A program made the position numbers and the translations under genes. From positions 49,164 through 113,163 of the forward strand of contig SCFE01000095.1 of the NCBI GenBank assembly GCA_004352715.1: a stretch of DNA of 64,000 nt, given 5' to 3'. The notes beneath the pieces are model-generated. The model did no database searches. It saw only the letters and a program-made list of their open reading frames with translations, and was not told the origin of the DNA. This stretch comes from Hofstenia miamia. Lineage: Eukaryota; Xenacoelomorpha; Acoela. How positions within the stretch are numbered: position 1 is the first letter of the stretch; each line of letters starts with the position of its first letter. Shown one piece after another: positions 11,447 through 24,000 of the stretch.

Positions 11447-12014
11447 GTTTAAATGTCAATTGCTAAAATTTGTTATTTTTACTTAATCTTATATTATAAA
11501 AAGTTATTTTTTATCTAAAGGGAAAATCTTTAAAAAAAATTGGCTGTACCTACTTATCAAAATTTTAAATTGAATCCATGTTATAGAAGTTGTCTTTTCA
11601 AATGTACTACATGTATAAATTTAAACAGTTACTTCCATTTTAACCGTTATTGGTATATCAATTACCTAGTTAGGATTTTCTACTCCTTTATAATTACAAC
11701 TCAATGTATATTATCACGCTGTATAATATGCGCCCACATGGTTATCTTCTTTATTTATCGACATGTGTTTCCCAATTGGTTCTATATTTTAACCTTAAGC
11801 AGACGGTGATTTTTTAAGCACACATTCTTTCTCAACAATTGGTCTGGCACGCAGCCCTATGTAGTTTTAAAATCAACCTGTTAACCACATTTACTTTACC
11901 TTGGCCCATCAACTTTTAGTCCAATAATCAGTAGGTTACCAAAAACAGTAACAAAGTGCTAGAAAAATATATTGTATGGAAAAATAATAAAATCAATTTA
12001 CTATTAAAAACCTG

Positions 12015-12055
<41 letters not shown>

Positions 12056-15000
12056 AAATCGATGTAGAACTTCTCCAGCAGATCAACCGTCGTTTTAACG
12101 GCATGACTTCACGCCTGGTTTGTCCAAAGTATGCCGTTAGAAANNNNNNNNNNNNNNNNNNNNNNNNNNNNNNNNNNNNNNNNNATATATATATAAAATC
12201 GATGTAGAACTTCTCCAGCAGATCAACCGTCGTTTTAACGGCATGACTTCACGCCTGGTTTGTCCAAAGTATGCCGTTAGAAACAGATAAAGCTTCTTCT
12301 CAATGCACTCCTGCATATCAATGTCTTCAACCGTCGTTTTAACGGCATGACTTCACGCCTGGTTTGTCCAATGTATGCCCTTAGAAACAGATAAAGCTTC
12401 TTCTCAATGCACTCCTGCATATCAATGCCTTCATTAGCTGTAACAAAATATGGTCTGCTCATTGCTTGAGGAGAAATGATGATCCACATCTTGAGCTTTT
12501 TTCAAAATTTTTGACAGTGCACGTTTTGTACTAAGGATTATTTCCTTTGACACTAGCATGTTTGTAATAAGCGTCGGATGGGATTTGGTAATGTATCAGA
12601 AAAGAATAACGTTCTTTGTCCATTAGAATATCAGGACATCCTTGGAAACAATCGCACCTCAGTTAAGTATGGGAGTTTCTCATTTTTTAATTGTGTGAAT
12701 ACTTTTAGGTAAGAGTATGCATGAATATATATGGTTGACTGATTTCATATGTAGAAACAATTTGTCGCTGAGATTTTTTATGGAGAATTCCAGCATCAGA
12801 AATCCTTGCTTTGTCTGCATTGTCAATTTGTTTGATGGGCGCCCAGATCCGCTCGCCCGCTCCGTGGTTTGAATTTGTTGTAATGGTTAAGCATGTCGTT
12901 GACTGTGCACTGAGCTTTTCCCAACTCCTTACAATCCGCAGCAACCTGTCTTCGGCTTGTTCCAGGATGTCGAAGATAATAATTCACAATAACATCTCTT
13001 TTCTGTTTCTTTGAAAGAGACTGCATTTTATTTATTATGTTTTTTTTGAAGAGACTGCATTTTATTTATAAAACCATATGTGAAAATGGTTTTAATGTAG
13101 ATTTACATTTAGCTTAAGAATATTGACTAAAAATTTCCTCATTTGACCATATTTCTTCCAATTTTGCAATATAAATGAATTAGTACACAATAGAGAATTC
13201 TAAATATTTCGGGACTACTCTCCGTTTTCCACTATCTCTTGCACCTCCAAAGAGGTATTTGAGCAATCTATATTTAATAAAAGGAAGTTTTGAGTTTTTT
13301 TGAATAATTTGATAGTTGTTTGATATTTTTCATGCATTTTGATGGCAAGAATGAGTTGCTTGTTTTGTATTGATGTTGTCAGGTAGTAAATATAGCAAGA
13401 ACAGCACCTAGACAATTAGCATTAAATTTCGTCAAGATTTATCCAAAATATTTGAATTTTCATTGAAAACAAATTACCAGTTATCACAATTACACAAATT
13501 TGCGTTTGTTATTATTGCGAAAGATTGTTTTTTAAATTGCTTATTTGTAAAAAATAATGATAAATTGGTATACAATTGAGGGAATCAGGTTGTTATTCAT
13601 GTAAAAATTTGCATGTGCTGTATATATTTTTTTGAAAAATTTGGTATTTATCTGTCAGATATAAATTACTAATTCCCAATTAGGCGTTTATGTTTGGGAT
13701 GTTGATGGAAGGAAGTATTATGATTTCCTTAGCGCATATAGTGCTGTCAATCAAGGTCACTGTCATCCCAAAATCACGTCCGCTCTTGTAGATCAAGCTC
13801 AGCGGTTAGCACTCACCTCTCGAGCGTTTTATAACGACCAGTTGGGTGGATATGCCGAATACATGTCTAAGTTATTCGGTTATGACAAAATTCTTCCTAT
13901 GAATTCTGGTAAATCTTAAAACTTTAGGAATCATTCTATAACTTGTTATCAATTTCCCAAATAAATGATTTCTTATCACTAAATGTTTTAGGAGTAGAAG
14001 CAGTAGAAACCGGTCTCAAATTAGCAAGAAGGTGGGGTTATGATATAAAAGGCATTGTAGAAAATCAAGCAAAGATTATTTTTGTATCTGAAAATTTCTG
14101 TGGTCGTACGTTTGGCGCTCTTTCTGCTTCAACCGACCCCTCTTGTTATACTGGATTTGGTCCATATTTACCTGGAATTGAAGTAATTCCATATAATGAT
14201 GTTGAGGCTCTTGAGGTATTCAAATTTAGTTTTCAATGTTCGAAAGTTCACATTTGTGCATGATTTAAAAAAGTGCATACATAAATGTATAATGTTCTGC
14301 ATTATGATTTTTACATTTCCATACCAATTTTTTTAGATTCATAGGTTTCTCATTTTGCATCAGTTTTTTATTTTATTTACATTTGTGTGTGGCCAACGGT
14401 GTTTTATTGATCTTTTTTGGTGCCAAAAGCCAAAATTTTACCTAGCTTTTTTCAAAACTTTCTTATTAATTAATGTTCTGCGTCCCACCCTTTTGGTTTA
14501 GCTTGTCGAATGATTCTTTTTGCTGAATAACTTACTTTTACTTTAGTTTTGCTAACTTTTCCATGTTCTTTATTATTTAATTTGTACTGTTTTTAAGAAA
14601 CTGTAATAAATCCAAAGAATAGGCCTCCATAACGAACTGTAGGGTTTCCCCACAAGTTAATTTAAATAATAAAAATAATGTGTTTTTTAAATTTGCTATC
14701 AGGACGCAACTGTGAAATACAATTTACAATTTCTGAAAAATTATTTCAATTTGCGTTTTCCGAAATACAAATAGTACATTGTATTCTCTTTTAATATGTG
14801 CATTTCTTTAGAAAAGTTTACAAGATCCAACAGTGTGTGCATTTATATGCGAACCTATTCAAGGCGAGGCTGGAGTTGTTGTCCCGGATGCTGGTTACTT
14901 AAAAAAAGTTCGTGAATTAACTAAGAAACACAATGTGCTATTTATCGCTGATGAAATACAAACTGGTCTAGCTAGAACTGGTAAAATGTTGGCAGTTGAT

Positions 15001-18000
15001 CACGAAAATGTTCGACCTGATATGGTCCTTCTTGGAAAAGCATTGTCAGGTGGAGTTTATCCAGTAAGAAAACTTTTTTCTTAAATGATTCATACTTTGC
15101 TTCCATCCCTATACTGCCCATTGTTATTGTCATCAATTGTCCATCCGGAAGTTCTAATTTGCCATTTGTCCTTCTCACCCTTTCATCAATGATCGTACAT
15201 GGTAACTTGAATTTTTCCCACTTAGAGATTGCACTTCTACTAAGTAATACATGCATTGAACCAATCGAAGAGAATTTGACGCTGTAGCAAAGAACTTCGT
15301 ATATATATATATATATANNNNNNNNNNNNNNNNNNNNNNNNNNNNNNNNNNNNNNNNNNNNNNNNNNNNNNNNNNNNNNNNNNNNNNNNNNNNNNNNNNN
15401 NNNNNNNNNNNNNNNNNNNNNNNNNNNNNNNNNNNNNNNNNNNNNNNNNNNNNNNNNNNNNNNNNNNNNNNNNNNNNNNNNNNNNNNNNNNNNNNNNTAT
15501 ATATATATATATATATACTACCGTTAAGTAACTTCATTTTTGTACTGAGCGGTAGTCGGCCAAAAACGCTATTGTACTTAGCGGTATTATTGTCCTAAAA
15601 ATTTTTAGGACAACTTTCATTTGGGGAGTCCATACGCTTATTTTGCACTAAAAATTTTTTGTTGTGATCATTTTTTACGTTCGTATATATTTTTTTCACC
15701 ATTTATATGCCAGTACTTAGCGGTATTTCCCATAGTACTTAGTGGTCGTATAAATGTAATTTTGGCGTACTAAGCGATCAGTATATATTTTTTTCAGCTT
15801 TTATTTTCCAGACACTGGGTAAGAAGCAATATAAGCTGCGGTAAATTTTATTGGATTTTGCTTTAAACGCTTGGAGAAAGTTTTATCTAGTCATCATCAC
15901 TACATTAGAATTTTTTATTGTTTCGCACTTAATATTCAATTTTTAAATAATAATGCGTAGTCCATTTAAAATATTTAATTTCGAAATCATTATAACAGTT
16001 TAGATCTCCGCTGTCCTTGCAGATGATGAAATAATGCTTACCATAAAGCCTGGAGAACATGGGTCCACATTTGGAGGAAATCCTATTGCTGCAAAGGTAG
16101 CAATGGCTGCTTTGGATGTAAGTATCTTATTTAAATTTCAAGTGTTTTTGAAGTTTTCTCTAGGCAGTCATTACTTGAAATATTGTTTAAAAATATAAAT
16201 ATCACTCTATAAAATGTGAAACTACGTTGAATGTCTTCGCAGGGTTGCATATGGAAATGGAAATTTCCTTCTTTTCAATTTCCAGGTTATGGAAATTGAA
16301 ATGGAAATTAAATTTATTGAATGGAAATATACTGGAAATTTGTGGAAACACAAATTCAAAAAAAACAGACTTAACACTATGGAAATGTGCTTAGGGAAAA
16401 ATGAATAGTTTATGAACAATAAAATGTTTTATAATAACCAAAACAAGTTTGAAGTTTGAGTGAAGAGCACGTTCTCCTAAATATGAAAAGACTTATCCAA
16501 ACTATCAGGCTAGTCAGTTTTAAAAAGTCCTTTCATTTGTGTAAAATCTGCATGAACAAGAGAATTGAAAAGAACGTATGGCGAATATAATGTCAAAATT
16601 TTGTTAATGTACACCACATTGACTTAATATTTGCTTCAACATACTGTTACAACTACAGCAGTTCTAGCTTCCATGCATAAATTTGTGTTCTGCAGCAAGG
16701 CTATTTCTTTCAGCCGTAGCCGGCAGTGCAAAATAAATTTTGTACTTAGGGGGCCATTGGCATAAAGATTTGGATGTGGTAAGCCGTTGGCTGTAAGACT
16801 AGCCGTTCTAAGATTCAAACATGCTCATAGTTCGAATAGTTTTGAAGTGAGCAATTAACTAAATTTCGATAACATGGGCTGGGCTGAGCCGTTTCTTTTA
16901 TCAGTAATAGTGTTTCCTCCTCCAATAAACAGGCTTTCACATCCATTTTGTGTTGCATGTAAATGTCGGATAATGCAGGCAACTTCGGCACATATGCGAT
17001 CTTCCGTATTAATTATTACTCCTGTAAATGCATTAATAATCAAACAGGCATCATCTGAAATGAATTTGAGCCGGTATTTTGGGCCTAAAAAATATATTTG
17101 GATATGTTCGACTGTTGGCCGCGGCTACGGCCAGCTAGTGGACCAGTGGTGAAAACGGCCATGCCTGCAGAGCACTAGCTTAAATACGAAAATTGTTGAG
17201 CATTTTTGATATTTAATATCTGTTAACAATTTTGGTATGACCAATATATCGGTGCATTTCCTTAGTGTGTAGCAACAGCTCAATAGTATAATTATCTACA
17301 GAAAGTATTGAGGCATAACAGCTTCCTGCATGAATTTTGTCGTATATCCTGGTCATAAATACATAACTTTAAATTATTTAATTTTATTCTCTAAAAAATT
17401 ACTTTGATTGTGAACAATACTGGAAATAAAATTAACTGAAATAATTAATTTAAAATATTCTTGGCCTATCCCAGGTTCAAAAATATTCCAAAATTCTATT
17501 ATGTGTGCCTTAGCAGTTCCAACAAATATTTGCACCGATTAGCACTGAATTGTAAGTTTGGTTCATCTTATAGTTAGCTTAGTAGGGTTATGAAGGACCA
17601 CTCTGTCCCAAAACTTTATGAGGCTGGGCTGGTACATGACTAGGGCAAAACCTAATAGAAATAAAGTGGGACTACGACCAGTAAAATCCTTATTCTTCGG
17701 AACCTTATCCAGTAGCTTTAAAAGTTATGGAAAGATCTCGAAATTTATGGAAAATTATAGAAATTTTTTTTAAATAGTTGTAGAAATGAAATGGAAGTAG
17801 AAGACAATTTCATTTCCATATGCAAGCCTGTATCTTCAAGTGCACCCTCTTCACAGGGCTTCAAGATTTGTCATTATTGCAATCCACTACTACATGTATT
17901 ACCTCATAGCATTATAGCACTAAGAATCATCTACTGAATTTTCTTAGCAGTCTTAACCTCTTGTAGTTGAATCACCATTTTTAGGACACTCTGTCATAAT

Positions 18001-21000
18001 TATAGGCTCTTAGATATATTAAATATTTTTTGCATTTTTCATGCAAAGGGTTAATTCGTTGGAAATTATTTATCCACATAAAAACTAATTTCTTGTAAAG
18101 GAATTTTCTATACTTTTATGAATTCAATAATTTATTTTTCCACTGATTTTGCCATATATCCTAGTCATCATCATAACATTGCAAATTGAAATCTGTGTCC
18201 TTGTACACGTTACTTGCTTGAAAATTAATTTTCTATGTAGGCATACGCGCCAATAGGTAATTACTAATAATGATGCTTGACAGTTTCACTTTATTGTTTC
18301 TAATATTTTAGGAATTATTAAAATGTAAGTGCTTATATCACTAAATGTTGACATGTTCGTGTATATTAGGGATGGTCTATTTTCGAAATAGTTATCAAGT
18401 GATTTTCACTCATGTTTGTTTTGCTTTTTTGAGAAACGTGTAATTATATCCCAAAAATATAGTTGTTTTTACTCAAATTTGATAATTTATATCTTTTAAA
18501 TAAATTTAATTTCAATTCTTCTTGAACTAGTCAGTCGACAAATGACATGCACCCTGAATGACTACCATAGCAATCCATATCAAAGCAAACTCCTGCATTT
18601 AAAAGTGCTTATGAATTTTGAAATTATAATTTCTGAGTTTCAAGAAAAATCGACAAGTGCAAACAAGTTATAACTGTTAAAAGATTTTCAAAGTTAAAAT
18701 CAAAACACGTTGTGATTGTGTAAAATTCAACAGAAAAATGTTTCAAAAATTCCTATTTTAATTGCCTTAAAATCAGTTTGACATTATTTTAGATAACTGT
18801 TCCGAGGTTATTTTTCTTCGACTACAAAGGAAATATATTGTTGAAATCAGTACACAAAATTTCGTATAGAAATTTATGACCATATATATTGTAGTATATA
18901 ATATGAAATGTAATCATTCAATTCCCAACATATTCTCAGGTTTGCTACTATATTGTTTTATTCCATTGTCTTCATCAATTCGTATTATTGTGTTGCCCAC
19001 TTTTTTAGACTTACATAATTAATAGAGATAGTTCTATTCATATGATTTATATATATATATATATATATATAACCTAAATAAATATTTGTAATTTATCTAC
19101 AGAACGCTGGATTCAAAAAGAATCCGGTATCTACATGAACTAGATATTACGACATTAAGGTCTGTGCAAGAGCAAAAGGATTTGCATGCACTGGAAATGC
19201 ATACTTAACTAATTAAGTCTTTATTCCTAATGCGCCATGTAACATTTTTTTGGAAAAATCGCTTTCATTTAGGTGGTCAGCAAAAAGCGCTTAATTCTAT
19301 GGAAAATTGCAAACTATGGGTGCTTGATACAATAGTCATAGTATCCAGTGCTCATTAATATGTCAAATGCACTTACAAAGATTTCATTTTGGCGTAGGCA
19401 TGATTTTCGGGGGTCGAAACAGATTTACATCGGCGCATTTCAGTTGTGATATTGATACCACATTTTTACGGCATAACCATTTTGGATGCCTAAGGTTTAG
19501 TATAAGTTTTTAAAGTTGAAGTTTTAGCAAAAGTTCAATATTATAGTTTATATCTAGGCTTACTAAAACTTTGAATTGAGAATATTTTCAATTACATGCT
19601 ATATAAGGGGAATCAGTAATGCAAATTATAGTCTGCACGGTGCAAACATACACCATTATTTTGTTACTAACGAATTAAAGGTAGTTTTTTCACAATTTCT
19701 AAATCCAATCTAAAACGTGGTTTCTGTGAAAAAATTAGTTCATTCTAGTTGAAGCAATAATGAAAGTGAATTTTATTTAATTTGCCCTATCGAAAATTGT
19801 ACGTGGTATCTGTTCAGTGAAAGAGAATTTTTAATTAAATTTTTTTAGCTATTTCTACATAAAAAGTAGCAAAACATGCATTGAGGTGAACAATTTATAT
19901 TACTAGGTTTATTCTAATTCAATGTTTTCAGCAAAATTGTAGTACCTTGAAGTGCTTCTGAAACATTTTTTGTAAGCAATAAATTTTTTTCCAATCCTGA
20001 TGTCAGTGATTTCAGGTAAAAGATTTTCTTTTTGTCTCGGGCAATGAATTCTAATATTGCTCAATTGAGAAAAGCAATTTATGTATTCGATTTAGGTAAT
20101 CCAAGAAGAAAATTTAGCAGACAATGCTGAAAATCTTGGTCGCTTTTTGCGTGAAGAGCTAGAGAAATTGGATAAAAATATCGTCACTACTGTTCGTGGG
20201 AAGGGACTGCTTAACGCCGTCGTAATAAAGTCTACCAAAGGTGAAGACTAAAGCATATAAAATCTGTTATTTACAAATATTCAGTAAATTTTTTCAATAA
20301 TGCTGTGTAAAATTCAGCTCTATTATTTCGCTGTGCAATCCAGGGGTGTCTCCAAGTCACTTCTATTTGACTCGTGATAACAACCCACTAATTGCTGTGC
20401 TGAGTTACTCTTGTTGTGTAAAAAAACTTATACAACAGCAAGCATGACAAATGGGAACATAAAAAACAAAAAGACGCATATATGATTTTTTATTAAAGAA
20501 AAAGACATACGAAAAATAAGTATTAAATATCAATGCAATAAATTAGTAAGAATTGTTAAAAATGCTGAAACTGTTTCACTGTTTTGAGTGCTTTTAAAAA
20601 ATGTAGCTGTTAGTCCTATTTGTGACCAGTGCTTTTTCGATTCAGAGGATGGACCTTGGTGCGGCAATATAATAAGGGCAAATTGAGCAATTCTAGGACG
20701 TTGGGTGAAGAACTGAAATTTTTCGTTATCAAGCATTTCACATGGCCTATGCATTTTTCAAGTGACACTTGGTTCTCAGTATTTACAAATCCACTTTTTT
20801 ATGTGGAAACTTTTCTAATGAAACACATTTTAAATTATTTTTCTGTAATGATCCGATTGATTTTTATTACCCTATGTAAAATTTGACGCGAGTCTTTTGA
20901 AAAAGCTGTGAATCTCTCTTTGTTCAAGTCCATTCCTCGCGCCATTCTTCTCAATGCTTCTCCCTGTTGGTGGCCTTCTCGTTCCTTGTTCCACTCAAAG

Positions 21001-24000
21001 GAACGTTTCCAGAAGCGTGCCTTCAAATGGATCTCTCCCTTGCCATACTAAGATGCTCTTCTCAAATTCTCCACTCTACTTCCTTGTCTGTGATCTCCTT
21101 CTGCTCAATCGCTTGCTCACTCGCTCTGATGATGTTGTCACCTTCTCCATTCGTCGTCCCAAGAAACATCGCACCCTTCACTCGTTTTTCAATCGTGCTT
21201 GTTACTGCTGCTAATTACATCTTGGCTCTCTATCCTCCAACATCCATTGATTTTTTTTCCCCGCCGCCGAGCTTCAAGAAATCTTTTATGTTTTTCCTGT
21301 TTGCTGAGCCCTTCTCCAACTTCGCCTACTTTTCCATCTGCTCCTATTTCATCTCCTGTGACTGTCCTCGATGTCGTAAAACTTGATCTGTTTTTATTCT
21401 TTTTGTAGTGTTGTATGCCTTCAGCGGCTAAATAAAGTCATTCATTATTATTATTAAATCGCCAAAAAGTTGCCCGTTTGAGCCGTGACCCGCATGACCC
21501 GGTGATTCCTCTGACACCATCAATATTGGTTTTCATTGTAGATTGAAGTATACGTTTTAGGTCAAGTTATAAGGCTCGTTTATAAATTAGTTTACTTTGT
21601 TTTATGTAAATTCCAATTACGGAGGTTTAGATTAAATGGAAATGGTAATGTTACTTCGCTTTGAAGGTAAATGTATGAAGGGGTGTAAATTAATCGTCTA
21701 ATTATTTCAGTTGCGGCATTTCCCTTTGTGTTTACCTATGCACGATATAAACGCCGGCTAAAGAATCTGCTCACTTGAGCATTTTATAACACGTTTTTTA
21801 ATCATTGCAACACTATTAATGCAGATCAGTTAAAATTTACCGCTGTCGGTCGAAATTATGCTATGGCCACTGGTTTTACTACGGAAAAATGCTAAGACAA
21901 TTTATTTAGTTCACATTAAGGTCATCCGCTAATGCTAAGTGCAATATATTTGCAAAATAATTAAACGAATATATATATATATATATATATATCATGCTGG
22001 CCATAATATTACACTTTTTTTGTAAAAAGTGTTGTTTTTGTGAAATATAGGAGAAAAGTAGCATTTTGTGTTATATTTTAGGCACCAAACAGGGAGGGGG
22101 GTAAAAACAATAGGAATGTTAAAAACATTACAAATATGTTAATACTTTGTGGGACCACTTTGGCAGCAGTCACTTCCACCAAGTGATCTGGCATAGAATT
22201 CACCAACGCCAGGCAATATTTAACTGATTTTTCAACACAATACTTGAGTAATTTTTTCTGGGATCATTCACTGATGTTGGTTGTAGAGCAGAAATCTTCT
22301 GTTTGAGCATGGTCCAACAATTCTCAATAAGACTAAGATCAGGAAAACTGTTGAGTCAGGGGTCAAGTATCTCCATTTGGTTGTTTTGTAGCAATTCGTG
22401 CTGGAGCATCATTGTGCTGGAATTTGCGACAATGATACCTCTGCTTGGCAGGCAAGAGCTTCTCTTGTAATAATCCAAAATAAACCTGTGCTGTAATTGT
22501 TGAACTACTCAGCATAAACCACAACGAACCTCTGTCCGCAGCCAAAATGGTTCCCCATATCATGGTTGATGGAATGTTCCTAAAACAAGAGAGGATATAT
22601 CTTTGGTTGTACCTTTCACCAACTGATTACTAGACATGTGTGGAGAAACTGTAGAACTGTGAAGATGCCTGAGTGACATTGTTGGGTTTTCCAGTCCTTG
22701 TGCAACCTAGTAAACCCCAGTCTATCCTTAATGTTGTGTGGCATGCATGCTGGTAGGCATGCAATGAGATGTCGCCTTGTAATCTTTGCCGCACTTTTCT
22801 GGCACTGACAGTTAATGATGGTGGCAATTGGAATGCAATACATGAGGATGAAGCCGTGGGATCAGCAGTGACCAGTAACCACATCATTCGATCACTTGTT
22901 TCTGATATTGAACGTCTTCTGCTTGCCCGGCTTCTTGCTGCATAGCTGCCTGTAGGGAGATGAGATCTCAAGTACAGTTGTACTGCACATTCGGAAACAA
23001 CTAACTGCTGTGCCTACGACCTTGACAGTGCTCCCATTTTGCTTTAAAATCACCATCAGAGCCACTTTTGTATGCTAAATATACTAGATCTTTGTATTGA
23101 GTATTTTATTTTCTTCGAGTGAGGCCAGGTCGGATAAGTGAATTGTAAGCGGTTTTGGGTAAGGGAATCAATAGTCGATTCGTGTCGAGTACTGTGGATC
23201 AAATTGTGTGTCGGATTGGGTACAGTTTTTTTATTTGAATGCCTATTATTGTATAGTATAAAGCAACAAGCCTTGTGGGAAAATATTACGTAACTAATAT
23301 GTTTGCAATATTGATTATTCTAACAAATAAGGAGTTTACTGTGTGAAATTTTTGGTTCGACTCGATTTCAATTGTAGAAAACTGATTTCCTCTTTAGCTT
23401 TTTCAGTTCCTAATTCATTTCATATAATTTGTTAAACTATAATATATAAGCGAAATGTTGTAATTTGTAGCATATTGACCAGCCGCTCGTGTGATCGTAT
23501 TGTTAATAATAGTTTTTTTGTTAAATTTCCATGTTTTTGAGAATGAAAAGGAGTACACTGACTTGACTAGTGATAAGGAAGACAAACTTAGTTTTAAATG
23601 AATCTTTGCTTCTTCCTTAGTTAGGTATTATAATGTATTAAAACTATTTTCACCAATGTCACAATTTTTGAAAAAATCTACTTATCAAAAGATATTTAAA
23701 CGAGTTGAAATTAAAATGAACGTTTTTTGATCTGTCCGGTAAAGTTGTTGATTGATAGCGTTGCAAGAAAGTTGTTTTGGATGCGCAATTATTCTGATGT
23801 AAAACAAGTGTTATTGACACAATAAAGCGTATTCCAACAACTTTTGAGGTATTCTATTGAGAATTTGAATATATTTTGCAATTCATTTTCTTTTTATAAA
23901 ATTGTGTCGTTAAATTCATAAAATAACAATATAAAATTTCAAAATATAAATATTGTATACTGTTTAAAATTCTATGCAATTTAGTGCATTGTGTGCCTGT

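Noticed and set aside
13215-13415. Open 66-codon minus-strand frame in OAT intron 1
   Set aside because: No splice sites, no recognisable motif, low-complexity AT-rich composition; chance frame.
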